A stretch of DNA of 6,107 nt, from contig PWMA01000014.1 of NCBI GenBank assembly GCA_003558335.1, positions 1-6,107 of the forward strand, given 5' to 3'. The DNA is from Candidatus Methanofastidiosia archaeon. GTDB taxonomy: Archaea; Methanobacteriota_B; Thermococci; Methanofastidiosales; Methanofastidiosaceae. The translations under genes were made by a program, and so were the position numbers. This document shows positions 1-5,382 of this stretch, one piece after another. Numbering within the stretch: position 1 is the stretch's first letter; every line of letters starts with the position of its first letter. The notes under the pieces were generated by a model that was given only the letters and a program-made list of their open reading frames with translations, had not been told where the DNA came from and made no database searches.

Positions 1-969
1 AGTTCAACAAGAGATTCTGACCAATTTACAATTGGAAATCTTACAACAATTCCCAAAAATGCAGTTTTCATCATTGATGTCGATAGTGGAGCTCAATACG
101 GAAATTATAAAATACCTGTGATTATTGAAACAAATAGAGGAAAATACTATGAAGGAATAGAAATAAAAGTTACTGGGGATACACTTGTTGCTGTTGAAAG
201 ATTTTCTATTGATGGAGAAAAAGGAAAAGCTGTTGATCCTGGAACAACATTTAACGGAGTAATTCAATTGAAGAATGTCGGGGGAAACAGGCTACAATGG
301 ATAAAAGTTTCTCTTGATACAAATGATCCTGGAATAATTCCTGTTTCTGCCTCTCTAAATCAAGTTTTCCAAGACATCAGGCCTGGGGAATCAGTAAATG
401 CATTTTACGATCTTTCTGTTGCAAAAGATGTACCGCCAAAAAATCATGTCATGCCATTAGTTTTAACTTTTCAAGATAATTTAGGTATTACTCATACTCA
501 AAATGAAGTAATTGGTTTAAATATTAGAGGCCAACCTCAATTGGAGTTGAGTCGGAGGACAACAGATCCAACTAGATTGGTAGAAAATGAATCTTTTATA
601 TTGACTTTAAGGATAGAAAATATTGGAACAACTAAAGCAGACAATGTAAAACTTAATCTAGAATCTCCTTTTTCTGGCGATAGTGAAGCCTATCTCGGAA
701 GGATGCAAAAGGGTGATTTTGCGAATGGCGTATTCGCATTAAATACAGGAGAAAATATTGGAGAAGTAAAATCTAATTTAATTATTACCTACTTTGATGA
801 TGAAGGAAGTAAATCAGTTGAAAAAGAATTTTTGTTATATGTCGAGCCTGTTTCCAGACCAAGTGGAGCTGAAGTTTTGGGCAATTTAATACTCCCAATT
901 ATCTTATTGTTAATAATTATTGCAGGATTATTCTTTTACAGAAAAAAAAAGAAAATCAAAAACTACTGA
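1..969 (+). CDS. Ig-like (CARDB/NEW3-type) surface protein with C-terminal membrane anchor, 5'-truncated by window edge
   Basis: The frame is open from base 1, so this is the last 322 codons of a longer gene whose start lies upstream; the first in-frame GTG (118) falls inside a domain and is not a credible start. Three similar beta-rich modules are visible, ending near 'IEIKVTGD', 'VIGLNIRGQ' and 'EFLLYVE'. Each has an IPPG/PGES-like turn followed by alternating hydrophobic strands, and openings such as 'VIQLKNVGG' and 'TLRIENIGTTKADNV' are typical of CARDB/NEW3 (COG1361-like) domains. A hydrophobic helix (LGNLILPIILLLIIIAGLFF) follows, then a basic tail RKKKKIKNY, giving an outside-facing protein with a short cytoplasmic end. 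The stop is TGA. The ABC ATPase follows after 55 bases, so the protein is probably an extracytoplasmic partner of that transporter, perhaps in a MacA-like role. The partnership is inferred from position only. A stand-alone S-layer-associated protein is the alternative. Confidence 0.8.
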   Translation, partial: SSTRDSDQFTIGNLTTIPKNAVFIIDVDSGAQYGNYKIPVIIETNRGKYYEGIEIKVTGDTLVAVERFSIDGEKGKAVDPGTTFNGVIQLKNVGGNRLQWIKVSLDTNDPGIIPVSASLNQVFQDIRPGESVNAFYDLSVAKDVPPKNHVMPLVLTFQDNLGITHTQNEVIGLNIRGQPQLELSRRTTDPTRLVENESFILTLRIENIGTTKADNVKLNLESPFSGDSEAYLGRMQKGDFANGVFALNTGENIGEVKSNLIITYFDDEGSKSVEKEFLLYVEPVSRPSGAEVLGNLILPIILLLIIIAGLFFYRKKKKIKNY

Positions 970-995
970 AAATTTTTAGCACGTGCTAAAAATTT
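970..995. repeat. 26-bp perfect palindrome, possible operator
   Basis: The two 13-base arms, AAATTTTTAGCAC and GTGCTAAAAATTT, are exact reverse complements with no spacer. The palindrome starts at the base after the TGA of the surface-protein gene, and its last three bases overlap the TATA-like box at 993-1000. As RNA it could form an 11-bp stem with an ACGU loop. The run of five T at 973-977 could also serve archaeal termination. Its position over the BRE/TATA region fits a dimeric repressor site at least as well. No protein that binds it can be named. Confidence 0.6.
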
Positions 996-1000
996 ATAAT
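985..1000 (+). promoter_or_regulatory. Putative archaeal BRE/TATA promoter for the ABC transporter genes
   Basis: GCTAAAAA (985-992) followed by TTTATAAT (993-1000) resembles a purine/A-rich BRE plus TATA box. Archaeal transcription normally starts about 25 bases after the TATA centre, here near 1021-1024. That would make the ATPase mRNA nearly leaderless, with its start codon at 1025. An AGGT at 1015-1018 could be a ribosome site, but it would lie before that start point, so it would matter only for read-through transcripts from upstream. In AT-rich DNA such boxes arise by chance, so support is moderate. Confidence 0.4.
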
Positions 1001-1024
1001 CTTCTAATGAACGTAGGTATATAA

Positions 1025-1717
1025 ATGAAAAGTCCCATAATTGAAGCAATTAGCATATGCAAATCATATAAATTAGGAAACATGGAAATGCCTGTTTTAA
1101 GAGGTATAGATCTAACAATATTTAAAGGCGAAATTGTAGCCCTAATGGGGCCTTCAGGTTCTGGTAAAAGTACACTTCTAGGTATACTAGGTGGGCTAGA
1201 TTTGCCTACTACGGGTAAGATCTTACTGGATGGGATTGACATCACAAGACTTCCAGAGAGCAAACTTGCAGAGATTAGAGGTAAAAAAATTGGATTTGTT
1301 TTTCAAGCATACAACTTAGTTTCAACTTTAACTGCACTTGAAAATGTGATGCTGCCCTCTTTCTTTGTCAAAGGTCAAAAAAAAGATCCAGAAGAACTTC
1401 TTGAATTAGTCGGTCTTAGTCACAGAAAAAGTAATAAACCTAATGAATTAAGCGGTGGCGAACAACAGAGGGTTGCAATAGCCAGAGCTTTGATTAATAG
1501 TCCTAAAATTCTTTTTTGTGACGAGCCCACTGGAAATCTTGACACAAAAACAGAAACTAAAATATTAAATATTTTCAAAAAACTTAGAACTGAATTTGAC
1601 ACGACAATCTTTTTAGTAACACATTCAAAAGATGTAGCAAAAACAGCTGATAGAGTCATTTATATTCGTGATGGAAGATTGGAAAGGGAAACAAATGCTG
1701 AAAAAATCAAAAATTAA
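1025..1717 (+). CDS. ABC transporter ATP-binding protein, LolD/MacB type
   Basis: This complete 230-residue protein has the normal length for a LolD-like ATPase. It binds and hydrolyses ATP on the cytoplasmic face and drives the FtsX-type permease encoded next. All catalytic motifs are intact: Walker A GPSGSGKST (42-50), Q-loop Q94 in VFQAYNL, signature LSGGEQQR (142-149), Walker B ILFCDEP (162-168) with catalytic E167, D-loop NLD (171-173) and H-loop H200. The DEPTGNLD stretch and 'FQAYNL' are typical of the LolD/MacB/FtsE branch and argue against sugar or metal importers. The ATG at 1025 is preceded by AGGT six bases away and gives the family's usual N-terminus (IIEAISICKSYKLG). The 3' end overlaps the permease gene by 23 bases, indicating translational coupling. 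Substrate and direction are not shown by the sequence. Confidence 0.95.
   Translation: MKSPIIEAISICKSYKLGNMEMPVLRGIDLTIFKGEIVALMGPSGSGKSTLLGILGGLDLPTTGKILLDGIDITRLPESKLAEIRGKKIGFVFQAYNLVSTLTALENVMLPSFFVKGQKKDPEELLELVGLSHRKSNKPNELSGGEQQRVAIARALINSPKILFCDEPTGNLDTKTETKILNIFKKLRTEFDTTIFLVTHSKDVAKTADRVIYIRDGRLERETNAEKIKN
1681..1688 (+). promoter_or_regulatory. Ribosome binding site that decides the permease start
   Basis: GGAAAGGG lies inside the end of the ATPase gene, six bases before the ATG at 1695. The longer alternatives, GTG at 1668 and ATG at 1671, have no such site and would add a charged leader (MMEDWKGKQ) before the usual N-terminus. The ATG at 1695 is therefore the preferred start. 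Confidence 0.6.
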
Positions 1718-2768
1718 TATTTATTACAAATATTCTTCAACATCCTTATTAAGAAGAAAACAGAGAACTATTTTTTCTTTGTTAGCTATCGCCATAAGTA
1801 TATCGTCTATAGTTGCAATCGGTCTAATGGGAACCTCTATAGATTATACCTTACAAAGCAGTGTTAAATATTATTTCGGTGGAGACTTAAGGCTAAACAC
1901 AGGAAACGTTGAATTTAGAACTGGAAATTTTGATTTTATAGAAACAGAGGAATTCATTCAATCTTTAATTGATCGTGGAATTGTTCAAGATTATACTTAT
2001 CAAATTGGCACTGTACGGGATACAGATATACAAAGAGAAGGCGTAACTCAAACATTTTTGGGATTAAGAGGTGTAGAAATTGATAAATATCCTCTTTATG
2101 AAGAAGTTCCCGTAATTGAACCAAAGAATACCAATTTTATAACTTTATTCAAAGAACCTTATGATATTGCCATTAACGATATTTTAGCTCAAAATCTTAA
2201 TTTAAAAGTTGGGGATACGCTTCCAGTTATTACTCAAAGGGGCAGAACTGAATTTAGAGTTGTAGGGATAGTAAAAGAAGGAGGAGGAGTTGCAGATATA
2301 TTTGGAGTAGGATTAATAAGACATGAAACAATGCTTGAATTGCTTGATCTTAAAGAAAGAGATGCAACAAATATATTTCTAAAAACTGAAAATGATTCTT
2401 TAATGTATGAAGCAGAAAGATCTATAGAATATGAATTAATTGAAAGAAATAAGTATGATATTAGAATTACAAATTACATAGAACAAAACGAGCAAACACT
2501 AGAAACACTCAGGCCAGTGCTACAATTTTTTAATCTTGCAGGAATAATAGCTCTAATGGTAGGAGCAATTGGAATAATAACTACTATGTATATCTCAATG
2601 AAAGAGAGAAAAAAAGAAATAGGCATAATGAAGGCCATAGGGATTAAAAGCTCTGAAGTCATAAAATTTTTTCTTTTTGAAGCGACACTTTTAGGAATTG
2701 CCGGAAGTTCATTGGGGGTATTATTGGGGATTTTGTTCTCAACACAACTTGTGTTGATTGCAGAATGA
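1695..2768 (+). CDS. FtsX/MacB-type ABC permease, N-terminal part, ended by an in-frame TGA
   Basis: From the ATG at 1695 the product is 357 residues. It begins with a basic stretch (SLLRRKQRT, about 17-25) leading into membrane helix 1 (about 26-47). A large extracytoplasmic MacB periplasmic-core-like domain follows (about 48-275), with the typical segment YDIAINDILAQNLNLKVGD near 156-174. Helix 2 (about 281-301) is followed by the cytoplasmic signature MKERKKEIGIMKAIG (302-316) and helix 3 (about 326-350). The protein stops at TGA (2766-2768) in the external loop before helix 4. A complete FtsX domain needs helix 4, which is encoded directly downstream in the same frame and ends with PAYIGSQIRP. 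The gene is thus either the first part of a roughly 991-codon tandem-FtsX permease broken by one codon, or one half of a naturally split permease. It overlaps the ATPase gene by 23 bases and is surely its partner. Confidence 0.88.
   Translation: MLKKSKINIYYKYSSTSLLRRKQRTIFSLLAIAISISSIVAIGLMGTSIDYTLQSSVKYYFGGDLRLNTGNVEFRTGNFDFIETEEFIQSLIDRGIVQDYTYQIGTVRDTDIQREGVTQTFLGLRGVEIDKYPLYEEVPVIEPKNTNFITLFKEPYDIAINDILAQNLNLKVGDTLPVITQRGRTEFRVVGIVKEGGGVADIFGVGLIRHETMLELLDLKERDATNIFLKTENDSLMYEAERSIEYELIERNKYDIRITNYIEQNEQTLETLRPVLQFFNLAGIIALMVGAIGIITTMYISMKERKKEIGIMKAIGIKSSEVIKFFLFEATLLGIAGSSLGVLLGILFSTQLVLIAE
2739..2757. repeat. 19-base perfect inverted repeat just before the in-frame TGA
   Basis: TCAACACAA, a central C, then TTGTGTTGA are exact reverse complements. 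In RNA this could fold as an 8-bp stem with an ACU loop, ending 8 bases before the TGA at 2766. It lies in codons for STQLVL at the end of helix 3. No T-run follows, so it is not a standard terminator. A function in re-initiation or recoding is only a possibility. Confidence 0.55.
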
Positions 2769-2771
2769 TTG
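2766..2771 (+). other. In-frame TGA followed at once by TTG within the permease frame
   Basis: The stop codon TGA (2766-2768) and the next codon TTG (2769-2771) are in one continuous frame running from 1695 to the TAA at 4668-4670. Nothing is missing on either side. The ...TQLVLIAE-stop-LFNTPLIL... junction falls in the loop between helices 3 and 4 of an FtsX domain, where sequence is poorly conserved. Possible readings are a nonsense substitution, a base-calling error, or a split gene using TTG re-initiation. Confidence 0.9.
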
Positions 2772-4670
2772 TTTAATACACCTTTAATTTTAACAATTGA
2801 ACCTCTTATCCTAGTTTATGGATTTTTAGTCGGGGTTTTTTCGGTTTTGACTTTTCAAATTGTTCCTGCATATATTGGAAGTCAAATTAGGCCAATAATA
2901 GTTCTCAAGGACATGGGCGGCGAAAAACCTTTTTATAGAGATATAGGTTTTCTTAAAATAGCTGTTATATCATTTTTGATTTTTGGATCTATATTATATT
3001 TAAATCTACGCTCGATCTTATTGGTGGCTGCGATCTATGGATTGATATTTTTGATGTTTTTATTTACGGTAATTGCTAGGTATATATTAAAACTTATATC
3101 AAAAATCCCCACTTTTAATATCGTATCCTTTAAATTAGCTCTGAGAAGCATTGAAAGAAATCATTGGACCATAGCTACCGCACTTTTAGCGATTGCTATA
3201 GGATTGGGCAGTGTTGGGAGTGTTCTTACAACAGGCGAGGGATTAAAAGATTTTGTCGAAGATACATTTTCTTCATTTGCCGATTTTGATATACAAATAA
3301 ATGGAGTCCCTGATTCTAAGATTGACTACATGGAAAATAGACTTTTAGAAATCGAAGAAGTAAAAACAATCTATAGGACAACTGATGCCTTTTTAGGATT
3401 CACAGTAGACATAACAAGAATAAACGGTATGGAAGCGTCTAGATATATTAGTTTTTTTACTGAGGACAAACGAGAAGAAGCAGAAAGAAGATGTTCAAAT
3501 GTAAATTTAGTGGGTAGAAATCTAGAACACAATCCTATGGATTCTATATCTTTTAGAATTGCAAGTGGAAGGCTTTTAGATAGGGAAGATATTGGAAGGG
3601 ATAGAATAGTTGTTTCAACAAGGTGTGCAGATATTTTTGACATTTCGGTAGGAGATGTAATTACTTTTCAATTTAATGATTATAATTTTGATATGGAGAT
3701 AGTTGGAGTTTACTCTCCAACTTTTCAAGAGGGGGGTTTACTGGGCATAATAACTTCTAGTGAAACTTTAGATAAAATTAGAAGAACTTCTTCTAATATA
3801 GGGTTTAACATAGTTAAAATTAATAATGTTAAAATTGAAGATTATTTTAGATTTTTACCCACTTCACAAGCTAAAAAGGCTGAATTTTTCACTAATCCAA
3901 ATGTAAATGTCATAGGATTAGAATTAGAAAATCAATATTTTGAGTATCATGATACCGAAGGCATCATAATCTCAACGCAATTAGCCGAAATATTTGAATT
4001 AAATGCAGGGGATATTTTGACACTAGAAAATAACGATGATTTAAAGGATTTCATCGTTAGAGAAATCAAAGAAGGGCCCTTTAATAAAGAATCAGAAATA
4101 ATAGTGCCTTATAAGGCACTAGATGGAAAATTTTCAGAAATATATACTTACACTCTAAACATTATTTCAAAACAAGGACACTCAGATATTTTATCAAAAA
4201 AAACTAGAGCAATGTTTTCGCCTGAATATGGAGTATTGGACGCTTCTGAGATCGTATCTCTTGCCAATAGATTAATTGATCAAGTAGTAATTCCTGTAAC
4301 CTTGCTAGCGTCATTTTCACTCTTTGTGGCCATAATTGTGGTATCCAATACGATGTACCTTACCATAATGGATAGAAAACGAGAAATAGGAATCATGAAA
4401 GCAATAGGGGCTAGTAATAATAAAGTTTTGAAAAATCTTTCAGTTGAAAACTTGATAGTTGGGGTTATAGGAGGATTCCTCTCTTTAATTATCCTCTACT
4501 TTGCATTTTTTGGTATATCTCAAATCTTACAGATTGGAACAATTCCGATAAGTTTGACAATACTGGGAGGAATTTTCATGTTATCAATTGTAGTTACAGT
4601 ATTAGCTTCCATCATACCTGCGTACAATACATCAAAAATAAGGCCTTTATCAGTTCTAAGATACGAATAA
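2769..4670 (+). CDS. FtsX/MacB-type ABC permease, C-terminal part (remainder of domain 1 plus complete domain 2)
   Basis: Read from TTG at 2769, the product is 633 residues. Helix 4 (about 14-36) ends with PAYIGSQIRPIIVLK and completes the FtsX domain begun upstream. Two linker helices follow (about 62-79 and 83-103), then helix 7 (about 133-155), which opens a second FtsX unit. An unusually long extracytoplasmic domain spans about 156-505. It carries two similar core segments, VVSTRCADIFDISVGDVITF (281-300) and IISTQLAEIFELNAGDILTL (400-419). Helix 8 (about 508-530), signature MDRKREIGIMKAIGAS (534-549), helix 9 (about 562-583), helix 10 (about 594-617) and the terminal PAYNTSKIRPLSVLRYE complete the family pattern. 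No Shine-Dalgarno site precedes the TTG, so independent initiation is doubtful; coupling to the TGA or an original single gene is more likely. If translated alone, the short N-terminus would have to face outside. Cys242 and Cys286 could form an external disulfide. Confidence 0.85.
   Translation: MFNTPLILTIEPLILVYGFLVGVFSVLTFQIVPAYIGSQIRPIIVLKDMGGEKPFYRDIGFLKIAVISFLIFGSILYLNLRSILLVAAIYGLIFLMFLFTVIARYILKLISKIPTFNIVSFKLALRSIERNHWTIATALLAIAIGLGSVGSVLTTGEGLKDFVEDTFSSFADFDIQINGVPDSKIDYMENRLLEIEEVKTIYRTTDAFLGFTVDITRINGMEASRYISFFTEDKREEAERRCSNVNLVGRNLEHNPMDSISFRIASGRLLDREDIGRDRIVVSTRCADIFDISVGDVITFQFNDYNFDMEIVGVYSPTFQEGGLLGIITSSETLDKIRRTSSNIGFNIVKINNVKIEDYFRFLPTSQAKKAEFFTNPNVNVIGLELENQYFEYHDTEGIIISTQLAEIFELNAGDILTLENNDDLKDFIVREIKEGPFNKESEIIVPYKALDGKFSEIYTYTLNIISKQGHSDILSKKTRAMFSPEYGVLDASEIVSLANRLIDQVVIPVTLLASFSLFVAIIVVSNTMYLTIMDRKREIGIMKAIGASNNKVLKNLSVENLIVGVIGGFLSLIILYFAFFGISQILQIGTIPISLTILGGIFMLSIVVTVLASIIPAYNTSKIRPLSVLRYE
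3701..3722. repeat. 8-bp inverted repeat with 6-base spacer in permease gene
   Basis: AGTTGGAG (3701-3708) and CTCCAACT (3715-3722) are exact reverse complements around TTTACT. At this arm length and spacer a few examples are expected by chance in 6 kb, so it is listed mainly because longer palindromes occur close by. Confidence 0.35.
3777..3797. repeat. 21-base perfect palindrome inside the permease gene
   Basis: Arms ATTAGAAGAA and TTCTTCTAAT flank a single central C (3787) and are exact reverse complements. The sequence codes for part of KIRRTSSNI in the second extracytoplasmic domain. Ten-base arms with at most one spacer base are rare by chance in a window of this size. No role is evident. 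Confidence 0.5.
4031..4059. repeat. 9-bp inverted repeat with 11-base loop in permease gene
   Basis: TAACGATGA (4031-4039) and TCATCGTTA (4051-4059) are exact reverse complements separated by 11 bases. The match could form an RNA stem-loop within the second extracytoplasmic-domain coding region. About one such match is expected by chance in this window. Confidence 0.35.
4102..4121. repeat. 20-bp perfect palindrome inside the permease gene
   Basis: TAGTGCCTTATAAGGCACTA is its own reverse complement with no spacer. It lies in codons for IVPYKAL of the second extracytoplasmic domain. It includes a G+C-richer core (GTGCC/GGCAC), so A+T content does not explain it. It could be a protein-binding site or simply a template-switch product; no function is shown. 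Confidence 0.5.
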
Positions 4671-4685
4671 TCAAAAAATACATTA

Positions 4686-4703
4686 CCGAAACTTTTATAA
4701 ATG
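4686..4703 (+). promoter_or_regulatory. Archaeal BRE/TATA promoter of grpE-dnaK
   Basis: CCGAAAC (4686-4692) followed by TTTTATAAATG (4693-4703) matches the archaeal pattern of a BRE with adjacent adenines and an 8-base A/T-rich TATA box. A start point about 25 bases after the box centre would fall near 4722, giving a leader of roughly 90 bases before grpE. No CIRCE element or clear bacterial -35/-10 pair accompanies it. It is the best evidence in the window for an archaeal host. Confidence 0.65.
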
Positions 4704-4722
4704 CATTGATTAGATTAACTTT

Positions 4723-4815
4723 AGGTGAACTTAAGTGGCAGTGCTATAAGTTTCATGTGAACATCATTGGAGATTTAGAATATGTTGATCAATTCTCCAC
4801 TACAGGTGAAATAAA
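4723..4815 (+). promoter_or_regulatory. Leader of grpE with stem-loop and two tiny upstream frames
   Basis: This 93-base stretch has no ordinary gene. AGGTGA (4723-4728) stands six bases before a GTG that opens a four-codon frame ending at TAA 4747-4749. GGAG (4769-4772) stands nine bases before an ATG at 4782 opening a ten-codon frame (MLINSPLQVK) whose TAA ends at 4814, one base before the grpE ATG. TGGAGA (4768-4773) can pair with TCTCCA (4794-4799), burying the second ribosome site. The grpE ribosome site AGGTGA (4804-4809) is six bases before its ATG. Whether the small frames are translated is unknown; a regulatory leader is an inference. Confidence 0.3.
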
Positions 4816-5355
4816 ATGATTAAAGAAAATGAAATCGCTGAAAATAATGAAAACATACTCGCTGAACTAGAAGAAAAAATTTCTGAACTTGAAACGCGAC
4901 TTTCAGAGAGTGAGTTAAAATTAAAAGAACATTACGAAAGATTGTTACGAAGTGAGGCAGATTTTCAAAATTTAAAAAAAAGAACTGAAAAGGAAAAAGA
5001 GGATACAAGAAAATATGCATTACAGGATATTGTAGTGGGAATATTAAATGTGCTTGACCATATCGAAAGAGGGATACAAGCTTACAATGATTTAGAAAAT
5101 GAAACTTTGGATAAAGAGGAAGTTCTTAAAGGCTTAGAACTTATATACAAAGATCTTAAAGAAGTTTTATGTGCACATGGATTATGTGAGATTGAATGCA
5201 TAGGAAAAGAATTTGATCCTTACTATCATGAAGCACTGGCTACTATCTGTTCGGAAGAAACAGAAGACAACGTGATTGTTGAGGAATTTCAAAAAGGTTA
5301 TATTTTAAATGATAGGGTCATAAGACCTTCTAGAGTAAAAATAGCAAAAAAATAA
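4816..5355 (+). CDS. grpE: GrpE, nucleotide exchange factor for DnaK
   Basis: This complete 179-residue protein is in the normal GrpE size range. GrpE dimers release ADP from DnaK in the cytoplasm so that the Hsp70 cycle can continue. The N-terminal third is acidic and heptad-like (about 5-65), as expected for the long GrpE coiled coil, and contains the family stretch LLRSEADFQNLKKRTEKE (43-60). The C-terminal beta domain carries the signature parts EFDPYYHEAL (132-141) and FQKGYILNDRVIRPSRVKI (158-176). The ATG at 4816 has AGGTGA six bases upstream. dnaK follows after 27 bases, so the two are co-transcribed from the promoter near 4690. An odd detail is four cysteines (119, 124, 128, 145), three of them close together at the start of the beta domain. 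Confidence 0.96.
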   Translation: MIKENEIAENNENILAELEEKISELETRLSESELKLKEHYERLLRSEADFQNLKKRTEKEKEDTRKYALQDIVVGILNVLDHIERGIQAYNDLENETLDKEEVLKGLELIYKDLKEVLCAHGLCEIECIGKEFDPYYHEALATICSEETEDNVIVEEFQKGYILNDRVIRPSRVKIAKK

Positions 5356-5370
5356 AATCTAAAAAATAAT

Positions 5371-5377
5371 GAGGTGA
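5371..5377 (+). promoter_or_regulatory. Strong ribosome binding site of dnaK
   Basis: GAGGTGA lies five bases before the dnaK ATG and is the strongest Shine-Dalgarno match in the window, fitting high DnaK expression relative to GrpE. AAATCT (5355-5360) could pair with AGATTT (5377-5382) across it, but the stem is weak. Confidence 0.7.
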
Positions 5378-5382
5378 GATTT

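Noticed and set aside
970..995. HrcA/CIRCE heat-shock operator
   Set aside because: The core TTAGCAC/GTGCTAA recalls the outer parts of CIRCE (TTAGCACTC-N9-GAGTGCTAA), but the spacer and inner bases are missing, and the site precedes ABC transporter genes, not the chaperone genes.
970..995. Bacterial-type intrinsic terminator
   Set aside because: The stem is A+T-rich and is followed by A/T-mixed sequence with no clean T-run. The T-run precedes the core. Archaeal termination at the T-run remains possible.
994..1263. Antisense and overlapping open frames on the - strand (994-1263, 1420-1659, 3371-3643, 4820-5020 and others)
   Set aside because: They lie opposite well-supported genes, show no family motifs and have no ribosome sites; they are shadows of the + strand genes.
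1559..1575. 17-base palindrome in the ATPase gene
   Set aside because: It is made only of A and T (AAAATATT-A-AATATTTT), which is easily reached by chance in AT-rich coding sequence.
1668..1694. Upstream permease starts (GTG 1668, ATG 1671)
   Set aside because: They lack a ribosome site and add a charged leader before the usual N-terminus. GGAAAGGG six bases before the ATG at 1695 favours the later start.
2766..2768. TGA read as selenocysteine, or a reassigned genetic code
   Set aside because: The site is a poorly conserved external loop, not a redox site. TGA ends the surface-protein gene at 967-969 after a natural basic tail, tryptophan is encoded by TGG throughout, and no other in-frame TGA occurs in the remaining coding sequence. 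A distant 3' SECIS element cannot be fully excluded, but nothing supports it.
2765..2776. ATG overlapping the TGA (ATGA) as a coupled start
   Set aside because: That ATG opens a frame that stops after three codons (ATG ATT GTT TAA) and is not the permease frame.
3804..3833. 8-base inverted repeat TTTAACAT/ATGTTAAA with a 14-base loop, and the GTTAAAATT direct repeat within it
   Set aside because: Several matches of this size and spacing are expected by chance here, and the direct repeat follows from the repetitive peptide VKINNVKI.
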